In this document: positions 42,809-55,807 of the stretch, piece by piece
How the letters are laid out: every line of letters begins with the position of its first letter
Position numbering within the stretch: the stretch's first letter is position 1
From: Takakia lepidozioides
Taxonomy: Eukaryota > Streptophyta > Takakiopsida > Takakiales > Takakiaceae
Assembly (NCBI GenBank): GCA_030704615.1
Contig: CM060731.1
Coordinates: 89,508,756 to 89,572,755 of the forward strand
DNA: 64,000 nucleotides
Direction of reading: 5' to 3'
The notes under the pieces: model-generated
What the model was told of the DNA's origin: nothing
Databases searched by the model: none
Seen by the model: the letters and a program-made list of their open reading frames with translations, nothing else
Translations under genes and position numbers: made by a program

Positions 42809-43270
42809 CCCCTAAACGCCCGCAGGCCTCCGTTGACTTTTTACCAAAAACGGCCCGGCCAGAAAAACTAGCGTAATTTCTGAAAAAAAATGAATCTTGA
42901 AAAAGTGACCGGACAATATGAAGCCACCTACCCCAGGCAGGTCCTGCCCAATTTTGGAGCCATTCAGACAACTAGTGCAAAAACCCCATCTAGTGCAAAA
43001 ACCCCATCGTTGCAAGTGGGGTCCATTTTTGGAAATTTGTGCAGCCAAAAAAACCAAAATGGAGATTTGTGGTCGGGAAAAAAATCGGCCACCTGTACCC
43101 GAAAACGTGGTGGCCGTCCAGCACGATTTAGCAAATCGATCTCGCATGGACCATCCTAATGCAAACACGCAGTGCACCCACCAAAAAAAACAAGAAAAGG
43201 CCAAAATCTGCTCCTGGCAGAACTATTGGTGTAAAATAAACGACCAATTTTGGGCCGGGGCATTTAGGGG
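42809..43270. mobile_element. MITE flanked by TTAA
   Basis: The left end CCCCTAAACGCCC and right end GGGGCATTTAGGGG are inverted copies with one mismatch in the first 13 bases, and TTAA flanks both (42805-42808, 43271-43274). No transposase frame in 462 bp. TTAA duplication plus CCC/GGG ends is the signature of piggyBac-like (also Kolobok-like) elements, which are not typical of land plants. A PIF/Harbinger MITE with TTA/TAA duplication is the main alternative. Confidence 0.65.
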
Positions 43271-43274
43271 TTAA

Positions 43275-44072
43275 TGTTTCCACACTAAAGACCCCTCTGT
43301 ACTCAACATAACAATGTGTATGATGCATGGCTGATAGGATTTCATGAGCAGCCTGGTTGTCCCTGACCGGGAATTACATTTGGCACGGATTAACAATTGA
43401 CTCAGTAATTGATGCATAGTTTTACCTTCTTACTTCGGACTGGCTATCGGGGCCAAACTACTCTTGTAATTTTATGAATGAGAATGTCAGGATATGAACA
43501 ATGTGACCTTCCGGGCTGATTTCATAACACAAAATCCAGAGGCAAGCCAAGAACTAAAAACATTAGGGCATTATGCAAATCTCAGACAACCTCCCAGTTC
43601 TGCAGCACTCACCCTCAGTAAATGCAACCCTCAATAAGCAAGATCAGTTCATTTAACCTCCAGAATTTACAGAGCCTCTAATCTTATGAACCAATGGATG
43701 GTTGAAGAAATACACCCAGAGCACAAACACCCCAGCACCAAGCAGGCACTCAAGTGGAAGCATTCAAGCAAACATAAATTGCGGAGCAAGTCGGCCAGTG
43801 TACAAACCTGTGTGACAGGATAGTTTGAACAAACATGTAAGCCAAATAACCCTAATTTCCCTTAAAATAACTCTCAAAGAATGCTGCACATCATGGCCAA
43901 ATACTGCACTACAGATCTCAGCAATTTACTGTAATCTCGCATAATAATCTGTGGGATTATTTAAGGCACGATAATACCACCAAAAAGTTCTCAACTGTCA
44001 GATAAAATGGACTGCTTTAACTATTGAAAATGGAGACACCTCATGATGCTCTCTTCCCCTCCTGACGCATAT
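43275..44072. other. Spacer between converging PDX2 and AKR2
   Basis: Non-coding. Should contain the 3' UTR of AKR2 (element order: stop at 44073, reading leftwards). Nothing else recognised. Confidence 0.45.
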
Positions 44073-47000
44073 TTACAAGAAGACATCCTTCTCCAACAGC
44101 TTCAGCACTTCGCTCTGATTATTGAGCTTGGCAACATCAATTGGTGTCTTGTTATCCAGATTCTTCAGAGTCCTGCACTCCCCACCCAGGATAACATTCT
44201 GTTTGAACATCAAGGACACACATGCACAACACATTACTAAATACAGACCAATTCCCCAAAATACACTTCAGGATTCTTCTATCCTCTGGTAGTTTTCATT
44301 TAGTCTGAATCATCCCAACTTACTAATGGTTTTGGTAATGGTATTGCTCACAAGATCAATAGCTTAAGATTGCTTTGACTCGATGCCACAGGAACGACAG
44401 GAGCGCACAATGCTCTTCTTTAGTATCCCCTGGTGATGGCAATCTGGTGAGAGGATCAGGTACCCTGCAATATTATTTCTGCATCATACAATGAATAGGG
44501 AAGATGACCCTGGTCTAATTGAGTGGGGCAACATTTATAAGACTTACACAGCGGCACCATTCTTAAGGAGAAGCTCGACACACTCTTGACGGCCATAGCC
44601 AGCAGCATAGTGGAGAGCAGTGTTGTTGTTCTTGTCCAACGCATCTACAGCTGCCCCAGCTTCCAGCAATACCTCAGTGCATTTCACCTGCCACCAAGAA
44701 CTTGCTCATCAGCACATTCATGTAGAGCAGCCTCTGATGAAAAGGTGAAGTGATGAATTTCACAAACTCCAGTCATTCACTCCCATGCTGCATTATTCCA
44801 GCAGTTCACATGAAAGCTATGTACTTGTCAACAGCAATTTTAGAGGACACTTTTGATACATCGACTATTTTTAGTGTGCTTCTTGCAAATGATTGCAACA
44901 AATGCATGGAATACATGCAAGCCCTGCCCTATTGTAATTATGAATAGGTTGTAAAGTTAATCTGGAAGATCACCAGTGTTTCCACTTTCCTAGAACATTC
45001 CATGACCTGGATCTGCCAGTTTTTTGCAACTGTTATCCTGTGTGCATTTTAGTCTACTGACCCAATGAACTACATCCTGTTTACATATTTCATCCATCTA
45101 TAAATATGGATGAAATATTCCAGCTACACCTGTCTTGAACTAATTCGAAACCTAATCGAGAATATCGGTTGTAAGAATCAATACCCTTTTGCGTAGTCCT
45201 GCCTTAGGAAGGCAGGGCCAACAAAGTACTACACCTGAGTACAATGACAAATCACAGGTTGCAGACAGTCAGCACAAGTAAAGAATTGTGACACTCACTT
45301 CACCATAACCAGAGGCAAAATGCAAGGCTGTCCGGCCTTCTGTATCTTTCTCATCCTTATCTGCACCTTCTTGCAGCAGAATCTTCAACCCCTGCCACTC
45401 AAACATCCGTTTACACATTAATTGTCCCTCTTGTGCCAGCCAGACCTTCAAACATTCCCTCACATTCTTGCAAGTGGCAACTTACATTAGGGTCTTATGT
45501 CACAGTGCAGCATAACTAACATGAATACGTGTAGCCTCCAACTGCTTCAAAGCAATAGCGCACAACTCAACATGATCAATGAACAAAAACAAATTAACCT
45601 ACATTTATAAATGTGGGAGCCTAGTAAAACTCTCAACTCATATTTAAAAGCTAACCTGAAATAAGAAGATACCCACATCCAAGATAAAAGAAGAGCATTG
45701 TAGTTGTAAACAAAGGCACCAGAACAAAACCTCGCAGAAAAGATACAACAACAAAAAGGTAGGACAACACAAATAGCAGTAAGTAGATAGTCAATCCAAG
45801 AGGACAAGACAATCAACTACGTCCTGTATAAAAACTCCCCATTGACTTCATCAGTTCCTGACAGAGGGTGCAGTCATACTGATTCTGTGTCAAGACTCAG
45901 CTAAGACATAGTATTAGCATTCAAAACATAAAAAACGCCCCCATGAAGGCCACAGAGAGAGAGTAGATAGAGAGAGAATGTACTAATAAGACGTAGCCTT
46001 GGGGCCATAGACCCCATGTGGACCAAAAGGGGGGAGAGACACACACATATAACCTAACTCATCACTGGGCTGAGACCAGCTCCCCACTTAAGACTTAAGA
46101 AGTCTGTTCTTGATCATTTTGGATAGAAAAAAGGTTGAACTGTCATATACCGTACTTATGAGTAAGAGAGACTAACCTACATAATACAAACTAAAAACCA
46201 AAAACGCCAAACTGTAGCAATCACACGCAAAATGAACATGGCAGTGGAACACTCAAAACTAGCGGCTCAAAAGTTGAAAAAACAAGATCACAAACCAAAC
46301 GCACAACTCAACTCAAATATCACATCACTATGGCAGGCTCGCCCTTACTGTCATAGCTATACATCTTGAGTGATCACCCCCAGATAATATATAAGACAAG
46401 AGAGGCACAAAGGGAGGTCCAATCACACCTCAACGTCGCCGGTGCTGGCAGTGTGATGGACAGTCAACTCCTCATCTTCCTCACCACCTCCGTCTTCTTC
46501 ACCTTCCTCATCATTGGCAGATTCCCCAGCCAGTGGAATACCCCCCTCTCCAGGAACACCCACACCCATGGCTTGCCCTAGCTTGCTTAGGACCACAGGA
46601 TCATTCCAATACCTGCCATATACAGTTATCCCAAATACGCATGAGAAAAGCGCGAGCAGACTGCTGACTACCGATATCTTCCCGCTGCACCTTTAGACTG
46701 GAGTAAGCTTCCAACTAGCCTAAAAGCAGAACTTAGAGACTCGGGTAAAGACGGAAATCACAATCTTGCATGGTGTTGGGGTTTGTCAATCTGTTAATTT
46801 CACCTCAAGCAGAAGGAAAAGGACGCATAATCATATAGGCACTTTTTACTTGGCACAGCCTGGCTCCATCCTTCTATCAGCCCTTTCACTTGAATGCTTC
46901 ATTGAGAGAAAGCCTAGTTAGTAGCAAAGCTGCCTGGTTTAACCTCTAGTGTCAAAATCCATTGTGAGCCATAAAAAAGAATTGGGTGACAGAGGTAAAG

Positions 47001-50000
47001 AGAGCAACTGGATGGACAGTTTACTTCATCATTGCTGCGGGGCCACCAGTCTCAATCTCCTCCAGGACAGGCTTGAGAGTAGGGTCCTCACGCACTTGAG
47101 CCATACGTTGCTCAAGTTGCTCCTTATGTGCTGGGTTTGTCAGGTTTGACAGCATGCCCGACATGGCAGGATCCTGGCGCAAGAAAAAACCAATAATCGG
47201 AAGAATCACACAACCAGCTTAGCAGGTGAGGGACACAGAATGTCCATTAAGCCCAACACCTGGCATGATGTGAAAGGTGCCTCAACATAGACACTGCAGA
47301 TTAATCCCAGAAAGCTTACAAAGATAGAAGTGGACAGTGTGCACATCTCTTGTCATGAGAGGGAGAGAGAGAATGTACTCATAAGACGTTGTTTGCCTAG
47401 CCTTGTGGCCATAGACCCCGAGCCCAGTTTGGGCAGAAAAAGAGGGAGGGAGAGAAAGAGAGGCTTTTAACATCCACCTGCATAAGTGCATTTCCAAGGC
47501 GCTCAGCCATGGTCATGAACTGGGGGTTCTGCATGACTTGCTGCATTGCATTGATGTACTGGTTTGTATCCAGCTGGGGAATGCCATCTTGACCCACGTT
47601 TTGCACACTGCGCTGAAGTTGCTGGGCCATGCTGTTAAAGGCAGGGTCTTTGGCAATCTGTTCTGCCATCTCCTTTATGCTCGGATCCTGGTAGGCAGTG
47701 ATTCAGGCGATTATGAGACGGAGAAAGAGCTTCCTGGAGTCCCCAACAGCGAATGTGTAACTTCCTGGACTACATCCTACAGCCAGCAAGACAGCAACAC
47801 AACTTGGAAGAGAGCTAGTCATCCCACGTGAACAGTGCACAAAGAATGGGCCTAGCTCTGCCATGTGTTCACCTCCTCAGCTCAGCCTGAGCTTGGCACC
47901 TCGATCAACGACTCACCCACTGACACCCAAATGCATAACTCTTACACTATACCTTACTGCAGAGCCTGACAAACCTCAAGTGGAAGATGGAATTACAATA
48001 ACTTGGAATTTAAGAGTCCGCCTGTAAATGTGCACTATGGGTGACTCAAACTAACTAGCTCATACTTTAGCTCTTACAAACACATTTTTTTCAGTGTCAC
48101 TTCTCACACTGAAGAACCAGGGGGAAACCAAATAACAGTAAAAGCACAAAGCTTTCCAGTGAAACTGCCTTTACAGTACACACTGCAAGTTTAGGCAAAC
48201 AAGATTTACAATAGGTTAGGCGTATAAGTTAGTGCCAAACGGTAGATATCAGGACATATCTTACTGCTTCAATTATGACCTATCATGTGTGTCTATTAAC
48301 TAGCAACAAACGCATGATTCAGCTCAACTCAGATACTCGAAGATAAATGATACATTCTGGTCATTGCAGTTGAAGTAAGACTTTTATCGAGGATGGTAAG
48401 ACTGAGCCTTATCTTGTTTTAGCTAGACCATAACGTTGGACCTTCATTCTTTACCCTCAGGTGGTACTTATCTGCCACGAAGTTTGTTCTGCATTTTTTT
48501 TCCTTAGTTCTTTGTTTGTGTCTACTCTGCGGCAAACTCACGTTGAAAAATGAATCCCACGCACCACTGAACGAATTCCAGCTTTCCTGGAAACCCGCCC
48601 ATGAGATTGCATGGGAATTAATCTACAGATCTCAGAATAGTAGTGATTTTCCAAGACCTAAATTTTTCCACTTCTCTCTCTTCTTTTGCCATATTTCATT
48701 TTTTTAGTTGAAGCTTGTATTGAAGCCATGAAAGACCATAAAGTAATGACTGCAGGCACTCTGAAGAAGAAGATAAGGAGTGAAACAAGCACACATTCCC
48801 AAACTTCAGATCGTTAGTACATGTTCAGACACAGCTTTGCAGCTGTCACATGACCCTAGCAATTTCCTAACAATGCAGCGCCAGCAAGATACAGCCTGCA
48901 TTTGTCAGTCACCAGAGAATTACGAAAATCTACCTGTCTTAGACGGTTTTGCATCCCAGAAAACAAGGATGGGAGACTGATCTGACACAGTTTCCGCACG
49001 GAATGTGAGCCTTTAAAGGATGATGACTAATATGTAGATGTCCATGCTCGTCATGTGGACCCAAGACTGTTGAGGGCCATTAGTCAGCATGGTGGACAGA
49101 GAATTTGTGGTGAAGCACTGTTGAGATCTAGATGGGAATGTGATGTAACATTGACATATTAGGAGTATAACTGTTTAGTCTCCGCTACAACACGAATTCC
49201 AACATACTTGAAGGTAGAAACCAGAACGCACATTCAAGAGTCCTGTCATTGCTGAAAAGTCAAATGGATTGGGATTAGCAGCATCATCCTCAGTCCCAGG
49301 AGCTGCATCAGTGGGAGCTACAGTGGCAGGAGCCTTCTCTTCCTCTGCCAGGGCTACCACCTTGCTTTCGTCCTCTTTCCCTGCACGCCAGTTACAAATC
49401 AACGCACAATCATAAATCCACTTGCAAAGTTTGGATACAATTCCGTTGAATGCACCAAGCACACACCCTCGTGTCTGCGACCTAACCTTCAGTTTGACAA
49501 TCAAGGAAAGAAAATTGGGAGATATGGACCTGCTTCTAGGTGTTGTCATGAGCCCTTGATTAGCTCATATCAACACCACTTGCCAGGGTTTTCAAAGAAA
49601 ATCTCCAACAGAAATCAGGTGAACCCTGGTAGTGCAGGACCAAAAACACCATACCTCTTCACATCTAAACTCCATCAACCCTGTCGTGCATCAAGCAAAT
49701 TGAAAGAGCTCTGAATCACCAACCATGGGCCTCAAGGAGAACATAGGACCGCAGTGTTGGACACCACTCCTCAGTCAGGGGGTTCAATACTAGCTAATGA
49801 GAATGACACCCAGTTTACACTCACCAAGTCTCTTCATATGGCCCATTCCAAAACCTAGGCTTTTCCAGAAGAGACTTGAGTTTTCTACCGACCAAGGACC
49901 AAGCCGCCCATTCCAGGTAAGGTGAAACCAACTAAGAATATAGAGGAACGTCGGACTCGTGATCGGATAGACTGACATAGCCAGTTCAACAGGGACATCT

Positions 50001-50565
50001 CATACACAAAGATTTCTTCACAACGGGAAGGAGAGAGAGGAAGTGATACAGACGACTAGACGTGCTGCAGCCACCAACAGGAAATGATCGCAGGTTTTTT
50101 TTATGAAGCCGGTAACAACCCTCTATCAAAACATGCTGGCTCTTTCAGAATTAAGAAGAAGAAATGGGCACATGCTTCATCCACCTTGTCAACTACCTGC
50201 CAAAACCTTTTCACGCATTGCCTAGCTTCTCTAGGACAAACAGATTCACTCCTGCGCCTCTAAGAGAATCCAAGGAGACATGCCTACGGCGACGCCCCCG
50301 CAGCAACCAAGCGCTGACTGAAACACTCACAAACCCTTCGCTCTTACAATTCCAATGTTATCCAGAACACGAACATCCCGCAGCTCCTTGAGCCAGCACT
50401 CATCTATTCTGCAAACTGCGATGAAATCCTCCGAAAATTGGCAAACACAAATGCCAAAAACATCCAACCGTTTTCCAATCCCCTCTCGTCCACACACACA
50501 GCTATAGATCTCAAAACAAAACACACAACAGCCCGAAGAGCGCACTTACCCGCAGGCGCGGCCAT
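44073..50565 (-). CDS. AKR2: Ankyrin repeat-containing protein AKR2 (chloroplast outer-envelope targeting factor)
   Basis: Eight exons, read leftwards: 50565-50550, 49380-49232, 47687-47478, 47173-47025, 46612-46429, 45391-45299, 44687-44548, 44172-44073. The frame joins cleanly: MAAPAGKEDES, then [13 protein letters not shown], then [17 protein letters not shown] and [13 protein letters not shown] (Sti1-like helices), [18 protein letters not shown], an acidic linker ([14 protein letters not shown]), and ankyrin repeats ([63 protein letters not shown]) to the end KDVFL. AKR2 proteins are cytosolic, bind transmembrane segments of envelope proteins, and dock on plastid lipids by the ankyrin part. 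The gene looks complete. The first coding exon is only 16 nt. Confidence 0.93.
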
Positions 50566-51482
50566 AGCGATTGCACAGCAGCAGGAATCCGTGGGAGCAC
50601 AGCAGCTACAAGCCTGTGTGACGCAGTGCAAGAAGGCTCCCTCGCCCGTGCCCCCCTGTCTGTGCTCTCCCTATCTCTGCCCTTCCTCCTTCCACACCCT
50701 TGTTGCCTTTCCAGGCCACCCTGCGCACTTTTGATAAGGACACCCCACTCCTGCACTCCTGTTGGTGGATACAGGCTTCTGTTGGCTATTCATCGTTCGA
50801 TCTCTTCACACTTTTCTGTTTTCTCTACCGTTCGTTTAAAGATGATTTACAGCCGAGATTGGACGTTGATATGGGTAATATGATGAGAAGCGCCAATCAC
50901 AGCACGGAACACTACACACACAGCGACATGTGGCATGCGGCTTCCTTCTATCCATGACTTGTTTGTCTTACCCCGGGTGTGACAACTGGACGATCCGACG
51001 GTCACTATCATGTGAGTGCATGGATGTCGCCACCGTATTGTCATTCGTGCACACAGCCGCATTTTGTTTGGATGACAAAAGTTGGAGGTTGAAAGAGTCA
51101 ATTATACAATCTGTTGTTTTATTAGGAATATTACCTGCATGAAGGTTGGTACAAGTAGCACCAGTAGACATGCTACAATAGGCATTTTTGAAATCGAATT
51201 ACCTATACAGAGGTATTACAAGTGGCGTTCTCTGTACGGAGGCAATGTATACGTTGCGAATCTATGTATCGAATGTACGTACTTCTCGAATCTATCATCA
51301 GAGTATTACCCATAGGGAGGTAATGTCTGCTAGAGATCGTGATAAGTTTTGCATTGCAGCCTAGAGGGCACCATTTACATAGTGGCAAAGAAAGAGAGAG
51401 ATGATCTCTTCACAGGATGCTTGGTGTTAATTTGAAGGGACAGTAATGCACGGTCTTTCCAGGATGATATGCGCGTTACAGG
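50566..51482. promoter_or_regulatory. Upstream region of AKR2
   Basis: Contains the CT-rich (on +) 5' UTR zone next to the AKR2 start (50600-50700) and then spacer to the 3' end of the reductase gene. No distinct TATA box was identified. Confidence 0.4.
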
Positions 51483-53033
51483 TCACAGCCCATATCTCCA
51501 GCCCGATCGATAATCACCGTGGCTGATCTTGTCCATTTCAAGAAGAAACCTGGGACCTAGCAACTCCACAATTTTGGAGTTCTTCAAAGGGCCTGAATTC
51601 GTGCCTTTGAAGCCTGGAATGGCATCTACCAGAGCAATCGTGGTTGCAACGGCTTCCTCGTCATCTCCAACTACAAAAACATGGAATGGATTTTGCACGC
51701 TGGGAAGATCCTCCAAGAGTTTCTGCAGAGAAAATCACGCCATGGCAGATCATGAGGAGAAAAGTCTATATGTCGATCACTTACATTTGAGTGATATCCA
51801 AGCAAGCAAAGACTCCGAACGATACGTATCACATCGAAGATATGACCTAAGGAGTCCAGTAGATGTTGGGAGTTGAGAGCGAGCTCCAAACAACTCTTCA
51901 CTCAGCACCTGGTCAAAAAAATTCGCCGAAGACAGAAGAAGAGAAATGTTTAAGTGGTACAAATTAACATACCCAAAAGATAGACTTGAAGGCAGTGGTC
52001 CAGCGGGCAGGGACTCCCAATGCTTTTTGGTTGAGAAGTGGCGCTGACACCTGCCCCCACTGGCTCTCCTCGAAGAAGTACATCACATTGGTGACATCCA
52101 CGATAATCTTGCCCTCCAAGTCCTTTGCAAGGGACTTCAACAGCTCTTCCCTTTCATCCAGTGGACCCTGTCCACATTCCAGCAAAACTCTTTAGGTCTA
52201 AGGATCCCGTCCAAGTAATAACGGTTACCTCTCGCTCGTCTACAGACGATTCCATCTATGGACAAACAATTTCCATCGAAAGATCATATGAATAAAATTA
52301 TGACTGTTTCAGAGTTTGGTTAAACAGCAGAATGGCTTCTTAACCCAGACGGTGAGGTTACTATCTCCGATATCTAGCACATTTTGCAATCCCTCTACAA
52401 ACCATGACCATCTGTGCTCTATCTCAGTCCCATATGAGTACAAACGTTGGCCAAATATCAATGTTGGAAGACCTGTGATCGCAATGTTCGACAGCAAAAG
52501 ACAACTTTCAGGACACTTTGGAGGTACAACTTAAATATTCGCAATTGGAGTAAAGCCACCGATTTGTACTCATTAAAAACAAGTAAATTGGAATGGAATT
52601 TCCCAGAGACGGCATTGTCCCGGATAGTGTGAATTCCAAAGAGCTGCGAGGAGGCATATCGAGTACGACGTCGATCTCTCCCAATCACAAAGTACCAGAG
52701 CTACCTTCAAAAGTGCTCTTTAATAGGATCGGCTCCACATCATACCATCTTGCAAAACAAAACTCGGATAGGAGTGGGGGCAAGGCATACCGCAGGGGTC
52801 CAGAAGATGACGTCGCCAGCTGCAGCAGCCTCCTGGTTGGTGCCCCCCTTCACAGACGCCGATTGTGCTACTTTAGAAACATCCTCAGCAGTTTTTCTTC
52901 CTTTCTCAGCTTCACGAGATCCGACAAAGACAGAAATGCCAGCCTTTGCCAAATGACCTGCCAGCAGTTTGCCCATTCTGCCGGTTCCTGGAACAAATGC
53001 AACCGTCACTTTCTTCAGGTCCAGTGCGGCCAT
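51483..53033 (-). CDS. NADP-binding protein of the F420-dependent NADP reductase family
   Basis: Three exons read leftwards: 53033-52791, 52167-51973, 51722-51483. The start MAALDLKKVTVAFVPGTGRMG holds a Rossmann GxGxMG motif, followed by GISVFVGSREAEKGRK (dinucleotide selectivity loop) and GDVIFWTPA. Exon 2 has GKIIVDVTNVMYFFEESQ; exon 3 has HVFVVGDDEEAV and the C-terminal LLGPRFLLEMDKISHGDY. Joining exon 2 (KSIFW) to exon 3 (KLLEDLPS) keeps the frame. About 225 residues, the size of F420_oxidored proteins. Plants make no known F420, so the plant protein probably uses another acceptor; the substrate is unknown. No transit peptide is evident. Confidence 0.85.
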
Positions 53034-53138
53034 TGTGTATGGTGAAACGAAAGAGAGGGAGCTAGGTCAAGTAGACAATCAAGGGAAGCCGCAGACAGGG
53101 AGCGAGAAGGCATTGGAACTGAGAGTGGGACGACGAAC

Positions 53139-53147
53139 TATTTATGC
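53139..53147 (-). promoter_or_regulatory. TATA-like box of the reductase gene
   Basis: On the - strand the sequence reads CATAAATAG, about 105 bases upstream of the start codon at 53033, a plausible distance for a TATA box and a short 5' UTR. Confidence 0.4.
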
Positions 53148-53159
53148 ATGTGGAGCGTG

Positions 53160-54150
53160 ACTAACAGCTTCGCGAGAATCTTCCTGTTTTGCAGATTACA
53201 GCTTCGCGAGGATCTTCGCTGTTTTGCAGATTCAATGAACCTGCCCAAATATTATTCTATTGAGTACCCAGTGGTTTAGGGCTCAAATCCTGCCACTGTT
53301 TTGCAACATTCGGATTTGTCTAACCCTGGAAAAATGATGCCGCATAGATGGCTCTACAAAACAGCTTCCTTATTTCCTGTTATCTGATTGGGTGTCTGAG
53401 AAAGTTGTGAGAGTTTGTGCTGGAGATGAAGAAGAAGTATATTTAAAGTGACACTTCAACGACAATTACAAATAACAAAACCAAACTTCTTGTTATATGT
53501 TTGTCCATATCTATGTAAAGACTAAAGACCAGGCCAGGATTTCTTAGTCCGAGAGGATGCCACCTTACGCTGCGGAAGGTTCCTCCTCTACCGGAGAAGA
53601 AGGCACGTCACAAGTTCATGCTCTTGTGAGTCAAGGAAATCTCAGCCATCAAACCTTTGCTGTTTTTTTTATGCAGGGTGAGGCCCTCGGTTGGGTAGCA
53701 CGTGAGCACAAGGGAATATTAAGATGCCTTAGAAAATATTCTATAGCGAGACGATAATTTGCGAAAGTATTTCAATTGTTCATGTAAGCACTAATCACAA
53801 CACGAAAAAAACAAGGCGTGACATACACATAGGCCCTGCGATCTATCCAGATAGAACATGAATTTATAACTTTATTACATCTATATGATGTAAGATGTTG
53901 TGAAGTCTTGATTCCGGCGCTATGGGTTTGTTCCCCTTCCTCTACCGGACTTAATCCTATCTGGGGAATGTAGTCGATAGATAAGACGGAATCTCACGAA
54001 GAGAACGCAACTCACTCGGACTTCAAAAACACTTTCATCCACACACTCAAGCACACCGTTACATCCAGCGTACACTCACGTAAGACCCAAAAGCCACCAC
54101 CCTCACTGCCACGGCAGTGAGGCTTAAATAGTATTAGGTCATAATCTAAT
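53160..54150. other. Intergenic DNA with a tRNA-like fragment
   Basis: Near 53262-53310 'cagtggtttagggctcaaat' resembles the B-box half of a SINE or tRNA but lacks the other half. 'cagcttcgcgag' is repeated at 53166 and 53200. No gene recognised. Confidence 0.4.
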
Positions 54151-54169
54151 CACTACTACGTTTAAGGGG

Positions 54170-55080
54170 GGTTAGCGATGTCGGGACCCCGAGTGCGCCA
54201 GACACGACGACCCTCTTGCGACTGTTGCGCCGCGTAGGCGCCCGGCCCGGAAATAGCGACGTCTGCACGTCGCCGCAGCGCCGCTCCGGTGACGTTTCGT
54301 CAGCTTGCGATTCAGGTACGTCGCTGCAGTTGAGGCATGACCCCCAGCTTGCGACGTCCGGCGTCACACGTGCCCTCTGCGACGCTCCCGCAAGGCTGTG
54401 ACGCCCGGGAATCACAACAATACCCCCTCACACTTAGGCGCGTGGGGAGCCAGCTCGTGCTGGGGTTTGCGACGTCCCAACGTCGCAGCAATGCCACAAT
54501 GGCGACGTTGCGATTCCCCACAGTCGCAGGCCTGCTGGGGCGTCGCAAGTGCCCTCTTGCCTGGGGGTCTAGGATTGGGGATTGCTGCTACATGATAAAT
54601 TTTTTTTTGCTGTGTTTTGTTCTGTGAATTCGACCCTTGCACCACTACATCCGTACAAACTATTAGACCATATGCTTAATGACAGCATTTGCAATGCGTG
54701 TGCAAATTTTGGGAGTGAACAAAAATCATTTGGACTGAAAACCATATTTTCTTCCCTCATTTGCACTCCGAAATTGAGTTCTTTTCAACTTTATGCACTC
54801 TCCATAGAGAGTTCCGCAATAGTGAGTGAAGGAAACTCTTTGTTTTATTTTTATTTTTGTTTGGTCCAATTTTTTTCATGGATGTAGTGGTCTGGGGTTT
54901 GCATTCACAGAACAAAATAGAGCTAAAACAAAAATCATTGCGTAGGAAAAATCCGCAATCATAGATATTGTAAATGTAGGGGGTTGCGACCTCCATGGGT
55001 CACCTTGCGACGGTATTGCGACAGAATTGCGATGCCCCAACAGATTTGCGACGGCGGGGAATCGCAAAATTGTCTTTTCT
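54170..55080. repeat. GC-rich 'gcgacg' subterminal zone of CACTA-3
   Basis: Dense 'gcgacgtc', 'gtcgca' and 'gcgattcccca' words, in contrast to the A/T-rich surroundings. The words recur at 62040-62125. This is the pattern expected of transposase-binding subterminal repeats. Confidence 0.5.
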
Positions 55081-55807
55081 GTGTCTTTGCAAAGGTCATG
55101 GCAGAGGCCAAGCTGAATGGATCCATTGTTGCAAATCTTTTTAGTCCTCCTTCTGTGCTACAATATAAAAGACAAAGGGCAAGAAGTTGGGGTGGGGACA
55201 CTAAGAAAGGAAAAGGGAAGGGCCATGGGATTAGAGGGTTGAGGGTAGATTGCTTTGGCAATGGCTTTGGCAACATTGTTGTCTTTCACACCAATTTTGA
55301 AGATTCTTTCTGTTGCATCGAGATCATGGTAACCAAATTGATTGAAGGGTTTCCAAGGGTAAGTCTTGGTCAGCATTTGTAGAACAAGCACCATGTCTTC
55401 CAACATTCTTGCCCTCGTACAAAAACTCAACAATCCTAGAGTCACTTTTCGAGTCACAACTCCACTAAAATCATTCCTAGATCGCCACACCTACAAAGGA
55501 TTTTTTTCATGGATTTTTCATTAATCAATCATAGAAATAAGCTACATGCATGTACATGTACAATCAATCGAAGGGATGGGTACAGTTATGTGCGAGAATT
55601 ATTATATAGCTTTGATTACGTGTCTAATCGACTTGAATATCAGCATCTGGAGCTTCTTCGTCCTCATCAAGCTGCAAGTCTTCTTGCTCATCAGAGTCAT
55701 TGTCATAAATGGCCTGGTCACCAAAAGGCACATCTGAATCATCTTCCACCTCGGTTTCAATGACCATGTCTTCATCTTCTTCTCCAACATCTGCATCTGA
55801 TGGAGCC

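Noticed and set aside
51847-51908. Possible extra exon (VLSEELFGARSQLPTSTGLL) in the reductase gene
   Set aside because: Its 62 nt would break the frame, whereas joining 51973 to 51722 directly keeps it and matches the family layout.
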